Shown here in pieces: positions 18,041-26,757 of a stretch of DNA of 64,000 nucleotides. The translations under genes were made by a program, and so were the position numbers. The number at the start of each line of letters is the position of its first letter. Positions within the stretch are counted from its first letter, which is position 1. The notes under the pieces are model-generated. The model did not search any database. It saw only the letters and a program-made list of their open reading frames with translations, and was not told the origin of the DNA. The DNA lies in contig VGRW01000010.1 of the NCBI GenBank assembly GCA_016875225.1, positions 1 through 64,000 on the forward strand. Reading direction: 5' to 3'. The stretch is from Deltaproteobacteria bacterium. Its GTDB lineage: Bacteria; Myxococcota_A; UBA9160; SZUA-336.

Positions 18041-20524
18041 TTGAGACGCCTCGCAAAGCTGATCCTGGCACTCGGCATCCTCGCCGCGCTCGGAGTCGCC
18101 GCGGGAGCCCTGGCATTCTGGCTCTTGATCCTGCGCGATCTGCCCGAGATCAAGAGCCTGCGCGACTACCAGCCGAAGCTGATCACGCGCGTGCTCGACG
18201 TGGACGGCAACGAGGTCGCGAGCTTCGCCACCGAGCGGCGCATCATCATCCCGATCGAAGAGGTGCCGCGCCCCGTCGTCGACGCGTTCGTCGCCGCGGA
18301 AGACGCGGAGTTCTACGAGCACCAGGGTCTGGACTACCCCGGCATCGCCCGCGCCGCGTTCAAGAACCTGGTGCAGGGCCGCAAGGCACAGGGCGCGAGC
18401 ACGATCACGCAGCAGGTCGCGAAGACCTTCCTGCTCAGCTCCGAGCGCAGCTACACGCGAAAGCTCAAGGACATGGTGCTCGCGCGCCGGATCGAGAAGT
18501 CGCTCTCGAAGAACGACATCCTGTACCTGTACCTGAACCAGATCTACTTCGGCGCGGGCGCCTACGGCCTCGAGGCCGCGGCGCAGACGTACTTCGGGAA
18601 GTCGGCGCGCGAGCTGCAGATCCACGAGGCGGCGGTGATCGCGGGGGTCGTGCCGCGCCCGGCCGAGTGGAATCCGCACGTCTCGCCCGAGACCGCCCGG
18701 CGCAAGCAGCTGCTCGTGCTGGAGCGGATGGCGGAGAACGGCTTCATAGACGCAGCCGCCGCCGAATCCTGGGCGGCGCAGCCGCTGGTCTACACGCACG
18801 CGACCTGGCAGGAGCGCGAGTCGGCGAGCGCCTTCTTCGTCGAGGAGGTGCGCCGCTACCTGATGACCCGGTTCGGCGGCGAGCAGGTGCTGACCGGCGG
18901 ACTGACGGTGCACACGAGCCTCGACCTCGACGATCAGATCGCCGCCTGGCGCGCGCTGCGGAAGGGCCTCCGCGACCACGACCGCCGGATGGGCTACCGC
19001 GGGCCGATCCGGAACGTGCCGAAGGGCGAATGGCCCGCGGTTCTCGCCGAGATCGCCGCGAGCAACGCCGCGATCGCGCCCGCCGAGGACGCGCTGGTCC
19101 AAGGACTCGTGATCGAGGTCGACGACGACGCGCAGAAGCTCACGCTCGCGCTCGGACCCGACGAGCGCGCTTCACTCGGAATCGCCGACGTCGATTGGGC
19201 GGGGCCGCTGAACCCGGCGCGCGACGGGGTGGTCGCGCGCGTCTCGCGCGTGGGACAGGCGCTCCACGCGGGCGACCTGGTCTACCTGGAGCGCGTCGAG
19301 CCCGAAGGCGAGGCGGCACAGTTTGCGCTCTACCAGCGACCGCTGGCCGAGGGCTCGCTGATCGCGGTCGATCTCGAGAAGGCCCAGCTCAAGGCGATCG
19401 TGGGCGGCTACAGCTTCGCGCAGAGCGAGTTCAACCGAGCGCTGCAGTCGCGCCGCCAGCCCGGGTCGGCGTTCAAGCCGATCGTCTACGCGGCCGCGCT
19501 CGCGCGCGGCTACACGCCCGCGACGATCGTGCAGGACACCGCGATCGTCTACGAGGACTACTCGCGCGGCTTCGCCTGGAAGCCCGAGAACTACTCCGAG
19601 GATTTTCTCGGGCCGATCACGATGCGCACCGCGCTGGCAAAGTCGCGCAACGCCGCGACGATCCGGATCCTCTCGGACATCGGGCTGGCCCCGGTTCGCG
19701 ACATGACGCGCGCGCTGGGCATCGCCTCGAAGATGGAGATGAACCTGGGGCTCGCGCTCGGCAACAGCGAGGTGACGCTCGCCGAGCTGGTTCGCGCGTA
19801 CACGGCCTTCGCTTCGGGCGGGAAGCTGATCGACCCGGTGTTCATCCTCGAGGTGCGCGACCGCAGCGGGCGAGTGATCGCGCAGAACGTGCCGCTCCTG
19901 GCCAACCTCGACGGCGCCGAGGCGCCTGGCGTCGGCCAGGGGCCCGACGACGCGGCCGGCGCGGAGGAGAGCGGCGACTCGCTCGAGCGAATCATGGAGA
20001 AGATCCGCAGCGAGACCGAGGCGAAGCAGGGCGAGGAGCTTCCCTCCGACTACCAGCTCGATCCGGTGAGCGCCTACCTGATGACCGAGATGCTTCGCGC
20101 GGTCGTGCAGGAGGGCACGGGCGTGCGCGTGAAGGCGCTCGGCCGGCCGATCGCGGGCAAGACCGGCACGACGAACAACCTCCACGACGCCTGGTTCATC
20201 GGCTACTCGCCGGAGATCGCGACCGGAGTCTGGGTCGGCTACGACAGCGCGCACAGCCTGGGCACGAACGAGACCGGCGGGCGCACGTCGGCGCCGATCT
20301 TCATCGACTACATGCGCCACGCGCTTCGCGACCGGCCGGTCCAGGACTTCCCGGTGCCCGAGGGAGTGGTCTTCGCGCGCGTCGATCGCGCGTCCGGCCT
20401 GCTCGCGCGGCCCGACAGCGCGGACACGCTCTTCCTGCCGTTCCGCGAGGGAACGGCGCCGCTCGAGCTGAGCCCCGAGGCCGGCGCGCCGGGCGGCGCC
20501 CTGCGTCCGCTGCGAGTCGACTAG
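18041..20524 (+). CDS. Class A penicillin-binding protein 1A
   Basis: An 827-residue bifunctional peptidoglycan synthase in the inner membrane, facing the periplasm. A single N-terminal transmembrane helix (about 5-31) is followed by the GT51 glycosyltransferase domain with Glu87 in AAEDAEFYEHQG and GASTITQQVAK. The transpeptidase domain has the SxxK motif QPGSAFKP at about 475-482, KSRN at about 547 and KTGTT at about 707. Between them is a ~100-residue OB-like insert typical of PBP1a. The start is a TTG with a clear AGGAG five bases upstream; no ATG in frame lies nearby. A charged loop around 630-680 near the KTG motif is low in conservation. MtgA at 50 kb provides extra glycosyltransferase activity. 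Confidence 0.95.
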   Translation: MRRLAKLILALGILAALGVAAGALAFWLLILRDLPEIKSLRDYQPKLITRVLDVDGNEVASFATERRIIIPIEEVPRPVVDAFVAAEDAEFYEHQGLDYPGIARAAFKNLVQGRKAQGASTITQQVAKTFLLSSERSYTRKLKDMVLARRIEKSLSKNDILYLYLNQIYFGAGAYGLEAAAQTYFGKSARELQIHEAAVIAGVVPRPAEWNPHVSPETARRKQLLVLERMAENGFIDAAAAESWAAQPLVYTHATWQERESASAFFVEEVRRYLMTRFGGEQVLTGGLTVHTSLDLDDQIAAWRALRKGLRDHDRRMGYRGPIRNVPKGEWPAVLAEIAASNAAIAPAEDALVQGLVIEVDDDAQKLTLALGPDERASLGIADVDWAGPLNPARDGVVARVSRVGQALHAGDLVYLERVEPEGEAAQFALYQRPLAEGSLIAVDLEKAQLKAIVGGYSFAQSEFNRALQSRRQPGSAFKPIVYAAALARGYTPATIVQDTAIVYEDYSRGFAWKPENYSEDFLGPITMRTALAKSRNAATIRILSDIGLAPVRDMTRALGIASKMEMNLGLALGNSEVTLAELVRAYTAFASGGKLIDPVFILEVRDRSGRVIAQNVPLLANLDGAEAPGVGQGPDDAAGAEESGDSLERIMEKIRSETEAKQGEELPSDYQLDPVSAYLMTEMLRAVVQEGTGVRVKALGRPIAGKTGTTNNLHDAWFIGYSPEIATGVWVGYDSAHSLGTNETGGRTSAPIFIDYMRHALRDRPVQDFPVPEGVVFARVDRASGLLARPDSADTLFLPFREGTAPLELSPEAGAPGGALRPLRVD

Positions 20525-20551
20525 GGCGAGCGTGACGAGTCCGCGCGCCGA

Positions 20552-22123
20552 ATGACACGTCGGGTGCTGATCGTCGGCGGCGGACACAACGGGCTGGTCT
20601 GCGCCGCGTATCTCTCGCGCGCGGGTCTTGCGGTCACTCTCCTCGAGCGGCGCGAGCTGCTCGGCGGTGCGTGCGTGACCGAGACGCTCTGGCCAGGCTA
20701 CCGAGTGTCTCGCGCGGCCTACGTGCTGTCGCTGTTCCGACCCGCGATCTCGCGCGAGCTCGAGCTCGAGCGGCACGGGCTGCGGCTGCTGCCGCGAACG
20801 CCCGCATCGGTCACGCCGCTTGCCGACGGTCGAGCGCTGGTGCTCGGCGCGGGCACCGCGCGCGACGTCGAGCAGATCGCGCGATTCTCGCGCCGAGACG
20901 CCGAGCGCTGGCCCGAATTCGAGCGCCGGCTCGAGCGCGTCGCGGCCGCGGTCGAGCCGCTTCTCGACCATGCTCCGCCTGCGTTCGCGCGCCTCGGTCC
21001 CGCGAACCTCGCGCGCTGGGCGCGGCTCGGCCGGGCCGCGCTCCGGCTCGGCGGCTGCATTCCCGAAGCGCTCGCGCTCCTGCTCGGTCCGGCGCGCGCG
21101 GTCCTCGAGGAGTACTTCGAGAGCGAGCCGCTTCGCGCGACGCTCGCGACCGACGCGATCATCGGCGCGTTCGCCGCGCCCTCGATGCCAGGCACTGGCT
21201 ACGTGCTCTTCCACCACGTGATGGGGACACTCGGCGGAAGGCGCGGCACCTGGGCCTACGTCGCGGGCGGAATGGGCGCGCTCTCCGAGGCGCTCGCGAG
21301 CGCCGCGCGCGCGGCGGGAGCAGAGCTGCGCACGAACGCGGAGGTGGTCGCGATCCGCTCTCGCGCGGGTCGAGCGAGCGGCGTCGCACTCGCGAGCGGC
21401 GAGACGCTCGACGCCGATCTCGTCGTCTCGGGGATGGACCTGCCGCGCACCGCGGCGCTGATGGACGACGCGGCGCTCGCGCGCGCGTTCCCCCGCTCGG
21501 ACTCGCGCAGCCCGGTCGTGAAGCTGAACCTCGCGCTCGGCGCGCTGCCGCGGTTCGGCGCGCGGGAGGGCGAGGCGACGCCGCTCTCCGGCACGATCCA
21601 CATCGGTCCGATCGACCTGGACGGGATCGAGCGCGCGTATGGCGACGCCGCGTCCGGCCGCGTCTCGGAGCTCCCCGTGGTGGAGCTGACGTTGCCGTCG
21701 ACGCTCGACCCGTCGCTCGCGCCGGCGGGAAAGCACGTGGCGTCGATCTTCGCGCAGTACGCGCCGGTGCTGCCGCCCGGCGATGCGCGCTGGCCGGGCC
21801 TGCGCGACGCGATGCGCGATCGCGTGCTCGCAGCGGTGGAGAGCCTGGCGCCCGGGTTCACGGCCTCGATCGAGCAGCTCGAGGTGCTCGCGGCTCCCGA
21901 CCTCGAGCGCATCTTCGGGCTCAGCGGCGGGAACATCTTCCACGGCGCGATGACGCCCGATCGCCTGCTGTTCATGCGGCCGAGCGCGGCGCTCCTGCCC
22001 TACCGCTCGCCGCTCGAGGGTCTCTGGCTCTGCGGATCCGCGACACATCCCGGTGGCGGCGTGATGGGAGCGCCGGGACGCAATGCCGCGCGCGAGATCC
22101 TGCGCTCGCTCGGCCGCACTTAG
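20552..22123 (+). CDS. FAD-dependent oxidoreductase, PYROXD2/phytoene desaturase-like
   Basis: A 523-residue flavoprotein. The FAD-binding Rossmann motif VLIVGGGHNGLVCAAYLSRAG is near the N-terminus (5-25), followed by LLERRELLGGACVTE. The C-terminal GSATHPGGGVMGAPGRNAA closes the FAD site. This layout matches the carotenoid desaturase-like family that includes human PYROXD2, not classical CrtI, since no carotenoid genes are nearby. Substrate unknown. It follows the PBP gene by 27 bases on the same strand, and its stop overlaps that of the convergent M20 gene (cTTAG at 22119-22123). Confidence 0.87.
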   Translation: MTRRVLIVGGGHNGLVCAAYLSRAGLAVTLLERRELLGGACVTETLWPGYRVSRAAYVLSLFRPAISRELELERHGLRLLPRTPASVTPLADGRALVLGAGTARDVEQIARFSRRDAERWPEFERRLERVAAAVEPLLDHAPPAFARLGPANLARWARLGRAALRLGGCIPEALALLLGPARAVLEEYFESEPLRATLATDAIIGAFAAPSMPGTGYVLFHHVMGTLGGRRGTWAYVAGGMGALSEALASAARAAGAELRTNAEVVAIRSRAGRASGVALASGETLDADLVVSGMDLPRTAALMDDAALARAFPRSDSRSPVVKLNLALGALPRFGAREGEATPLSGTIHIGPIDLDGIERAYGDAASGRVSELPVVELTLPSTLDPSLAPAGKHVASIFAQYAPVLPPGDARWPGLRDAMRDRVLAAVESLAPGFTASIEQLEVLAAPDLERIFGLSGGNIFHGAMTPDRLLFMRPSAALLPYRSPLEGLWLCGSATHPGGGVMGAPGRNAAREILRSLGRT

Positions 22124-23307
22124 CGAAGCCCTGATCGGCTCGCCGCGAACGCAGCCTCGACTTCGGCGCGGAGCTCGGCGTCGCAGAAGAAGTCGAGCGC
22201 GGTCATCGCCAGCGCCTTCGCGCCGTCGAGCACCGCGCGATCGCCCGATTCGGAGCCAGCGAAGCGCGCGAACTCCGCGTTGTGGATCGCCACGTGCGGC
22301 GGCGAGACGGCGATCATCGGGTGGATCGACGGCACGCGGTGGCTGACGTTGCCCATGTCGGTGCTGCCCTGCACGCCGGGCGGCAGCTTCTCGTAGGGGA
22401 AGAAGCGCAGGCCCAGCGACTCCGCATTCGCCTGGTAGCTGCGCGCGAGCGGCCACGAGGTGTTGAGATCCAGGTAGTCGACGTCGCCCCAGACCAGCTC
22501 GAGCGAGGCGCCGGTCGCCTCGGCCCCGGCGCGGAAGCAGCCCTCGACGCGGGGCTTCAGCTCGGCGAGCTCGGGAGCGTTGGCAGCGCGCACGTAGAAC
22601 AGACCGGCGGCGCGCTCCGGCACGATGTTGGGCGCCTGGCCGCCGTCGGTGATGATCCCGTGCAGGCGCTCGGTCGGACGGATGTGCTGGCGCAGCGCCG
22701 CGATCGCCTGATACGCGATCACCAGCGCGTCGAGCGCGTTCACGCCCCGCTCCGGCATGGCCGAGGCGTGCGAGGCCACACCGCGATAGCGGACCTCGAG
22801 CTCGGCGATCGCGATGCACGGCATGGTCGCCAGGTTCACGCCCGACGGATGCACCATCAGCGCGGCGTCGACGCCCTCGAAGGCGCCGTTTCGCGCCATG
22901 ATCTCCTTGCCGCCGCCGCGCTCCTCGGCCGGCGTTCCGAGCCAGCGCACCCGACCCGGGAGCCGCGCGCCGAGCGACGCGAGACCGAGCGCCGCGCCGA
23001 GCGCGCTTGTCGCGATGATGTTGTGCCCGCAGGCGTGACCGATTCCCGGCAGCGCGTCGTACTCCGAGAGCAGCGCGACGGTCGGCGAGGCGGCCCCGAT
23101 CTCGGCCAGGATCGCGGTCTCGAGCCCGAACGCGCCGAGCTCCGCGTCGAGTCCGGCCTTTCGCGCCGTGTCGGCGAGCAGGCGCGACGCTCTGTGCTCC
23201 TCGAACGCGAGCTCGGGGTACGCGTGGATCTCGCGCGAGACCGAGAGCAGCTCGAGCGCCAGCGCGTCGATCGCGTCGCGAACCTGGGCCTTCAGGCGTT
23301 CCAGCAT
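22120..23307 (-). CDS. M20 family amidohydrolase
   Basis: A 395-residue zinc-dependent amidohydrolase of the M20D group, which hydrolyses N-acyl amino acids, aminobenzoyl-glutamate or similar amides. The metal-binding motif GHACGHN is at about 90-96, the catalytic pair TPAEERGGGK at about 125-134 and a further ligand region VHPSGV. The dimerisation domain lies in the middle (170-290). The start ATG at 23307 is preceded by TATACT six bases upstream, suggesting a leaderless transcript. The exact substrate cannot be read from sequence. Confidence 0.9.
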   Translation of the reverse strand: MLERLKAQVRDAIDALALELLSVSREIHAYPELAFEEHRASRLLADTARKAGLDAELGAFGLETAILAEIGAASPTVALLSEYDALPGIGHACGHNIIATSALGAALGLASLGARLPGRVRWLGTPAEERGGGKEIMARNGAFEGVDAALMVHPSGVNLATMPCIAIAELEVRYRGVASHASAMPERGVNALDALVIAYQAIAALRQHIRPTERLHGIITDGGQAPNIVPERAAGLFYVRAANAPELAELKPRVEGCFRAGAEATGASLELVWGDVDYLDLNTSWPLARSYQANAESLGLRFFPYEKLPPGVQGSTDMGNVSHRVPSIHPMIAVSPPHVAIHNAEFARFAGSESGDRAVLDGAKALAMTALDFFCDAELRAEVEAAFAASRSGLR

Positions 23308-23313
23308 CGAGGC

Positions 23314-23319
23314 AGTATA
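23314..23319 (-). promoter_or_regulatory. -10 element six bases before the M20 start
   Basis: TATACT (five of six match the consensus) ends six bases before the ATG at 23307. No ribosome-binding site is seen; transcription would start at the ATG. No good -35. Confidence 0.4.
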
Positions 23320-23334
23320 CGCGGCAAACGCCGC

Positions 23335-24105
23335 TCAGCGGCGCACTCCTTCGATCAGCGCGACCGGCATCGTGAAGTCGTACCCGGTCGCATCCGAGAG
23401 CTCGAGCGCCTCGCGCACCTCGCGCGGCGCGGCGTCCAGGAGCGAGCGGATTCCCTCGGCGGGCGTACGCGGCGTGCCGATCCGCGCGAGCCAGGGCTCG
23501 AACTCGAGCCGAAGCCTCCACTGCGCGACCTTCTCGGCGGCGAGACCGGCCGCGGCGAAGCTCGAAAGCCACTGCGAGACGGACGCGTCGCGCACGTGCG
23601 ACGGATCGCGAAGCAGCTCGAGCGCGTTCAAGTAGCTGTCCTGCACCGGGTCCTCGAGCGCGACGGAGTCCACGAGCAGGTAGCGTCCGCCCGCTCGCAG
23701 GACGCGCGCAGCCTCGCGGGTCGCGCGCGCGGGATCCGCGTAGTGGTGCGCGCAGAACCGCGACGTGACGAGGTCGAAGGCGCCGTCCGCGAAGGGCAGC
23801 TCCTCGGCGAAGCCGAGTCGGAACGAGACGTTCGCGAGCCCGCGCGCTGCGGCGAGCCGATCCGCCTCGTCGAGCATCTCGCGCGTCATGTCGAGCGCGA
23901 CCACTCGAGCGACGTGGGGCGCGAAGGCGATCGCCGTGTGGCCCGCGCCGCAGCCGACGTCGAGTACGCGCACGTCGCCGCGCAGGGCCGCGCGCTCGGG
24001 CATCGCGTCCAGGTTCGGCCCGCCGGAGTGCACGCCGCTCGCGGCGTAGTTCGCGGCCGCCGCGCCGAACTGCTGCCTGATAGACTCGCCGAGATCCAGG
24101 CTCAT
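23335..24105 (-). CDS. Class I SAM-dependent methyltransferase
   Basis: A 256-residue methyltransferase of the Ubi/MenG-like (Methyltransf_11) type. The SAM-binding motif VLDVGCGAGH is at about 46-55, followed by VALDMT and the post-motif VTSRFCAHH. The start at 24105 is chosen because GGAGG lies five bases upstream; an ATG nine codons earlier has no such site. It diverges from a MarR-type regulator across a 41-base gap containing an operator-like palindrome, a layout suggesting that the regulator controls it. Substrate unknown, possibly a small hydrophobic or xenobiotic molecule. Confidence 0.88.
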   Translation of the reverse strand: MSLDLGESIRQQFGAAAANYAASGVHSGGPNLDAMPERAALRGDVRVLDVGCGAGHTAIAFAPHVARVVALDMTREMLDEADRLAAARGLANVSFRLGFAEELPFADGAFDLVTSRFCAHHYADPARATREAARVLRAGGRYLLVDSVALEDPVQDSYLNALELLRDPSHVRDASVSQWLSSFAAAGLAAEKVAQWRLRLEFEPWLARIGTPRTPAEGIRSLLDAAPREVREALELSDATGYDFTMPVALIEGVRR

Positions 24106-24124
24106 AATTTCCTCCAGGTTATAG

Positions 24125-24138
24125 TTGACCATGGTTAA
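24125..24138. promoter_or_regulatory. Operator-like palindrome between methyltransferase and marR
   Basis: TTGACCATGGTTAA: 12 of 14 positions are symmetric around the central CATG. It sits 19 bases before the methyltransferase start and eight bases before the MarR start, where a MarR dimer bound to it could block both genes. Confidence 0.5.
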
Positions 24139-24146
24139 TATCTGAG

Positions 24147-24668
24147 ATGGCCCGGAAGCACAAGAAAGAAGATCCGCTTCATGCCGCGCTCGAGGCGCTG
24201 AAACGCGTGTCGGAGGCCTTCGCGCGCCGGCGTGCTCAGCTCGCGCGAGGCGCGGGACTCACCGAGGCCCAGTGGCGAGTGCTCGAGCAGATCGCGGCCG
24301 AGGACTTCATGCCGTCGCTCTTCGCGCGCCGACAGGAACAGACGCCGGCCGCGATCTCGAAGCTGATCCGGCAGCTCCTCGAACGGGGGCTGGTCGAGGT
24401 CTCGATCGCGACGGGCGACGCGCGCCAGCGCCGCTACGCGCTGAGCGCCGCGGGCCGCCAGGCGATGGAGATCGTGCGCAAGGATCGGCAGCGCGCGATC
24501 GATCGCATCTGGTCCGGGCTCGATCCGCGCGATCTGGCCACCTTCTCGGCCTTTGCCGCAGATCTGGCCGAGCGGATGGAGCGCTACGAGAAGTCCGAAA
24601 CGAGAAGAAAAAGCGAAAATTCGCGGCCAGAAAAAACCCACCGAGGCGGGGCAGGTGTTCGAAAGTGA
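24147..24668 (+). CDS. MarR-family transcriptional regulator
   Basis: A 173-residue winged-helix regulator. The N-terminal helices and HTH core run from LTEAQWRVLEQIAAED through TPAAISKLIRQLLERGLVE, and the wing GDARQRRYALSAAGR follows, which is the family hallmark. The C-terminal dimerisation helix ends near 150; the last 25 residues are a charged, low-complexity tail whose codons overlap a terminator for the opposite strand. It is divergent from the methyltransferase gene and probably represses it and itself. Confidence 0.9.
   Translation: MARKHKKEDPLHAALEALKRVSEAFARRRAQLARGAGLTEAQWRVLEQIAAEDFMPSLFARRQEQTPAAISKLIRQLLERGLVEVSIATGDARQRRYALSAAGRQAMEIVRKDRQRAIDRIWSGLDPRDLATFSAFAADLAERMERYEKSETRRKSENSRPEKTHRGGAGVRK
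24631..24650 (-). terminator. Intrinsic terminator for the histidine phosphatase gene, inside marR codons
   Basis: Reading leftwards, CCCGCCTCGGTGGG can pair arm to arm and is followed by TTTTTT. It lies about 150 bases past the phosphatase stop, within the last 40 bases of marR coding sequence. Confidence 0.55.
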
Positions 24669-24797
24669 TCGGGATTTTCTCACGGACCCGCCTCGAGCGT
24701 CAAGCGTTTTCTCGGCGTTTCGCTCCATCTCGATGAAATGGCGACGAACGGCTGAAAAACCGCCCGGAACTCCGACTTTGCGGGGCCGAACTGCCGT

Positions 24798-25412
24798 TCA
24801 GACGGCGCCGGACGGGGCGCCCGGCGGCGGCGCCAGCCCGGCCAGATGCGCGCTGCAGTTCAGCAGCGCGATCTCGTGCGGCGGGCGCGCGCCGATCACG
24901 GTGAGCGAGGTGTTCTCCCAGACCTCGGGGACGGCCACGCCTTCCGGCCGCACGACCAGCCGTTCGACCACGGAGCGGCAGACCAGGCCGTGGCTGATCA
25001 CCGCGAGGTCGCCTTCCAGGCTCGCCGCGCGATCGCGGAGCTTCTCGAAGGCGCGCGCGACCCGCGCGTGGAACTCCGGCCAGGTCTCGCCCCCGGGTGG
25101 AGCGAAGTCCGGCGCGAAGATGTCTACGCCGATCTCCGCGTAGGACCGACCGCGAAGCTCGCCGAAGTTCCGCTCGCGCAGCTCCGGCCAGATCTCGAGC
25201 GGCGCGTTCGTGGCGGCCCGAACCTGCTCCGCGGTGTCGAGCGCGCGCGCGTAGTCGCTCGCCACGATCTGCGCGACGTCGAGCTTCGAAAGCCGGGCGG
25301 CCAGTAGCGCGGCCTGCGCTCGCCCGCGCTCCGAGAGCGGCGCATCCGGAACCTGCACCACGCGCGCGGCGTTCGAGGGCGTCTCTCCGTGTCGAACCAG
25401 CAGGATCGCCAT
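24798..25412 (-). CDS. Histidine phosphatase family protein
   Basis: A 204-residue phosphoglycerate-mutase-like phosphatase. The catalytic RHGET is at 7-11, and the second histidine lies in VISHGLV near 140. The [11 protein letters not shown] motif at about 78-88 supplies further catalytic residues. Members act on phosphosugars, alpha-ribazole phosphate (CobC) or other small phosphates; the substrate here is unknown. A -10-like TAGGTT is seven bases before its ATG. It diverges from thyA, 37 bases away. Confidence 0.88.
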   Translation of the reverse strand: MAILLVRHGETPSNAARVVQVPDAPLSERGRAQAALLAARLSKLDVAQIVASDYARALDTAEQVRAATNAPLEIWPELRERNFGELRGRSYAEIGVDIFAPDFAPPGGETWPEFHARVARAFEKLRDRAASLEGDLAVISHGLVCRSVVERLVVRPEGVAVPEVWENTSLTVIGARPPHEIALLNCSAHLAGLAPPPGAPSGAV

Positions 25413-25419
25413 CGCCCGA

Positions 25420-25425
25420 AACCTA
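25420..25425 (-). promoter_or_regulatory. -10-like element before the histidine phosphatase
   Basis: TAGGTT ends seven bases before the ATG at 25412. Weak on its own (three of six), but it fits the spacing seen at a dozen other starts here. Confidence 0.28.
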
Positions 25426-25449
25426 GCAGAGGTGGTAGCTTCTGCGTCG

Positions 25450-26244
25450 ATGCAGGCCTACCTCGAGCTGCTCCGCCACGTCCGCAGCCACGGCTTGCGC
25501 AAGCAGGACCGCACCGGCACGGGGACGCTCAGCGTCTTCGGCTGGCAGTCCCGCTACGACCTGCGCCGGGGCTTCCCCGCCGTCACCACGAAGCGGCTGC
25601 ACCTGCGCTCGATCTTCCACGAGCTGCTCTGGTTCCTGCGCGGCGACACGAACGTGCGTTACCTGCACGAGAATGGCGTCTCGATCTGGGACGAGTGGGC
25701 CGACCGCGACGGAGAGCTCGGCCCGATCTACGGCGCGCAGTGGCGCGCCTGGCGCACCGCCGACGGCCGCGTGATCGACCAGCTCGCGAACGTCGAGGAG
25801 CAGATCCGACGCGATCCGGATTCGCGGCGCCTGATCGTCTCGGCCTGGAACGTGGGCGAGCTGGAGCGGATGGCGCTGCCGCCCTGCCACCTGCTGTTCC
25901 AGTTCTACGTCGCCGACGGCCGGCTCTCCTGCCAGCTCTACCAGCGCAGCGCCGACATCTTCCTCGGCGTCCCGTTCAACGTCGCGTCGTACGCGTTGCT
26001 GACGCAGATGATGGCGCAGGTGACGGGGCTCGAGCCCGGGGAGTTCGTGCACACGCTCGGCGACGCCCACCTGTACCTGAACCATCTCGAGCAGGCGGAT
26101 CTGCAGCTCTCGCGCGTTCCCTACGAGCTGCCGCGGCTGGAGCTGCGGCCGGACGTGAAGTCGATCGCCGACTTCAGCTACCCCGACATCCGACTGGTCG
26201 ACTATCGTGCGCACCCGGCGATCGCCGCGCCGATCGCGGTCTAG
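25450..26244 (+). CDS. thyA: Thymidylate synthase
   Basis: A 264-residue enzyme that methylates dUMP to dTMP using methylenetetrahydrofolate. Signatures include [13 protein letters not shown] near the start, the catalytic cysteine in [12 protein letters not shown], the phosphate-binding [14 protein letters not shown] motif and [16 protein letters not shown]. The ATG at 25450 gives exactly the E. coli length; an upstream GTG would add six residues without support. The product dihydrofolate is recycled by folA, which starts ten bases downstream. Confidence 0.98.
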   Translation: MQAYLELLRHVRSHGLRKQDRTGTGTLSVFGWQSRYDLRRGFPAVTTKRLHLRSIFHELLWFLRGDTNVRYLHENGVSIWDEWADRDGELGPIYGAQWRAWRTADGRVIDQLANVEEQIRRDPDSRRLIVSAWNVGELERMALPPCHLLFQFYVADGRLSCQLYQRSADIFLGVPFNVASYALLTQMMAQVTGLEPGEFVHTLGDAHLYLNHLEQADLQLSRVPYELPRLELRPDVKSIADFSYPDIRLVDYRAHPAIAAPIAV

Positions 26245-26253
26245 GCGCACGCC

Positions 26254-26757
26254 GTGCTCTCGCTGATCGTCGCCGTCGCCGAGAACCGGGTGATCGGAAC
26301 GCGCGGCGGGCTGCCGTGGCGGCTCCCCGACGAGCTCGCGCATTTCAAGCGGACGACGCTCGGTAAGCCGGTGCTGATGGGCCGGCGCACCTGGGAATCC
26401 CTCGGCCGGCCGCTGCCGGGCCGCGCGAACGTGGTGCTGTCCCGCGACCCCGGGTTCACGGCGCGCGGCGCGCTGATCGCGCGCGACCTCGACGAGGCGA
26501 TCGGAATGCACGCGGCCGCGCCCGAGCAGTTCGTGATCGGCGGCGCCGCGCTCTACGCCGAGGCCCTGCCGCGCGCCGAGCGGATCTACCTGACGCGCGT
26601 GCACGCGCGGCCCGCGGGCGACGTGTTCTTTCCCGAGCTCGAGAGCGGCGAGTGGGGCGAGTCGCTGCTCTCGGAGCACCCCGCCGATTCGCGCCACGCG
26701 CACGGCTTCTCGATCCATCTGCTGATGCGTCGCGGCCGGGTTCAGAGAAGCGCGTAG
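26254..26757 (+). CDS. folA: Dihydrofolate reductase
   Basis: A 167-residue enzyme that regenerates tetrahydrofolate with NADPH. It shows the N-terminal IVAVAENRVIG, the substrate loop GLPWRLPDELAHFK (with the active-site acidic residue), MGRRTWESLG for NADPH, and GGAALYAEAL. The start is a GTG placed ten bases after thyA; the pair forms the usual thymidylate cycle. Its last 16 bases overlap the convergent Crp-type gene. Confidence 0.96.
   Translation: MLSLIVAVAENRVIGTRGGLPWRLPDELAHFKRTTLGKPVLMGRRTWESLGRPLPGRANVVLSRDPGFTARGALIARDLDEAIGMHAAAPEQFVIGGAALYAEALPRAERIYLTRVHARPAGDVFFPELESGEWGESLLSEHPADSRHAHGFSIHLLMRRGRVQRSA

Noticed and set aside
20552-22123. Carotenoid biosynthesis cluster around the desaturase-like gene
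   Set aside because: No phytoene synthase or cyclase nearby; the neighbours are PBP1A and an M20 hydrolase.
19172-23572. 1466-codon minus-strand open frame
   Set aside because: It runs antisense to the PBP and FAD genes. Only the M20 and methyltransferase frames in the same region show real protein motifs.
24131-24145. Alternative marR start at 24131
   Set aside because: That ATG runs into a stop four codons later (ATG GTT AAT ATC TGA). The ATG at 24147 is the only one supported.
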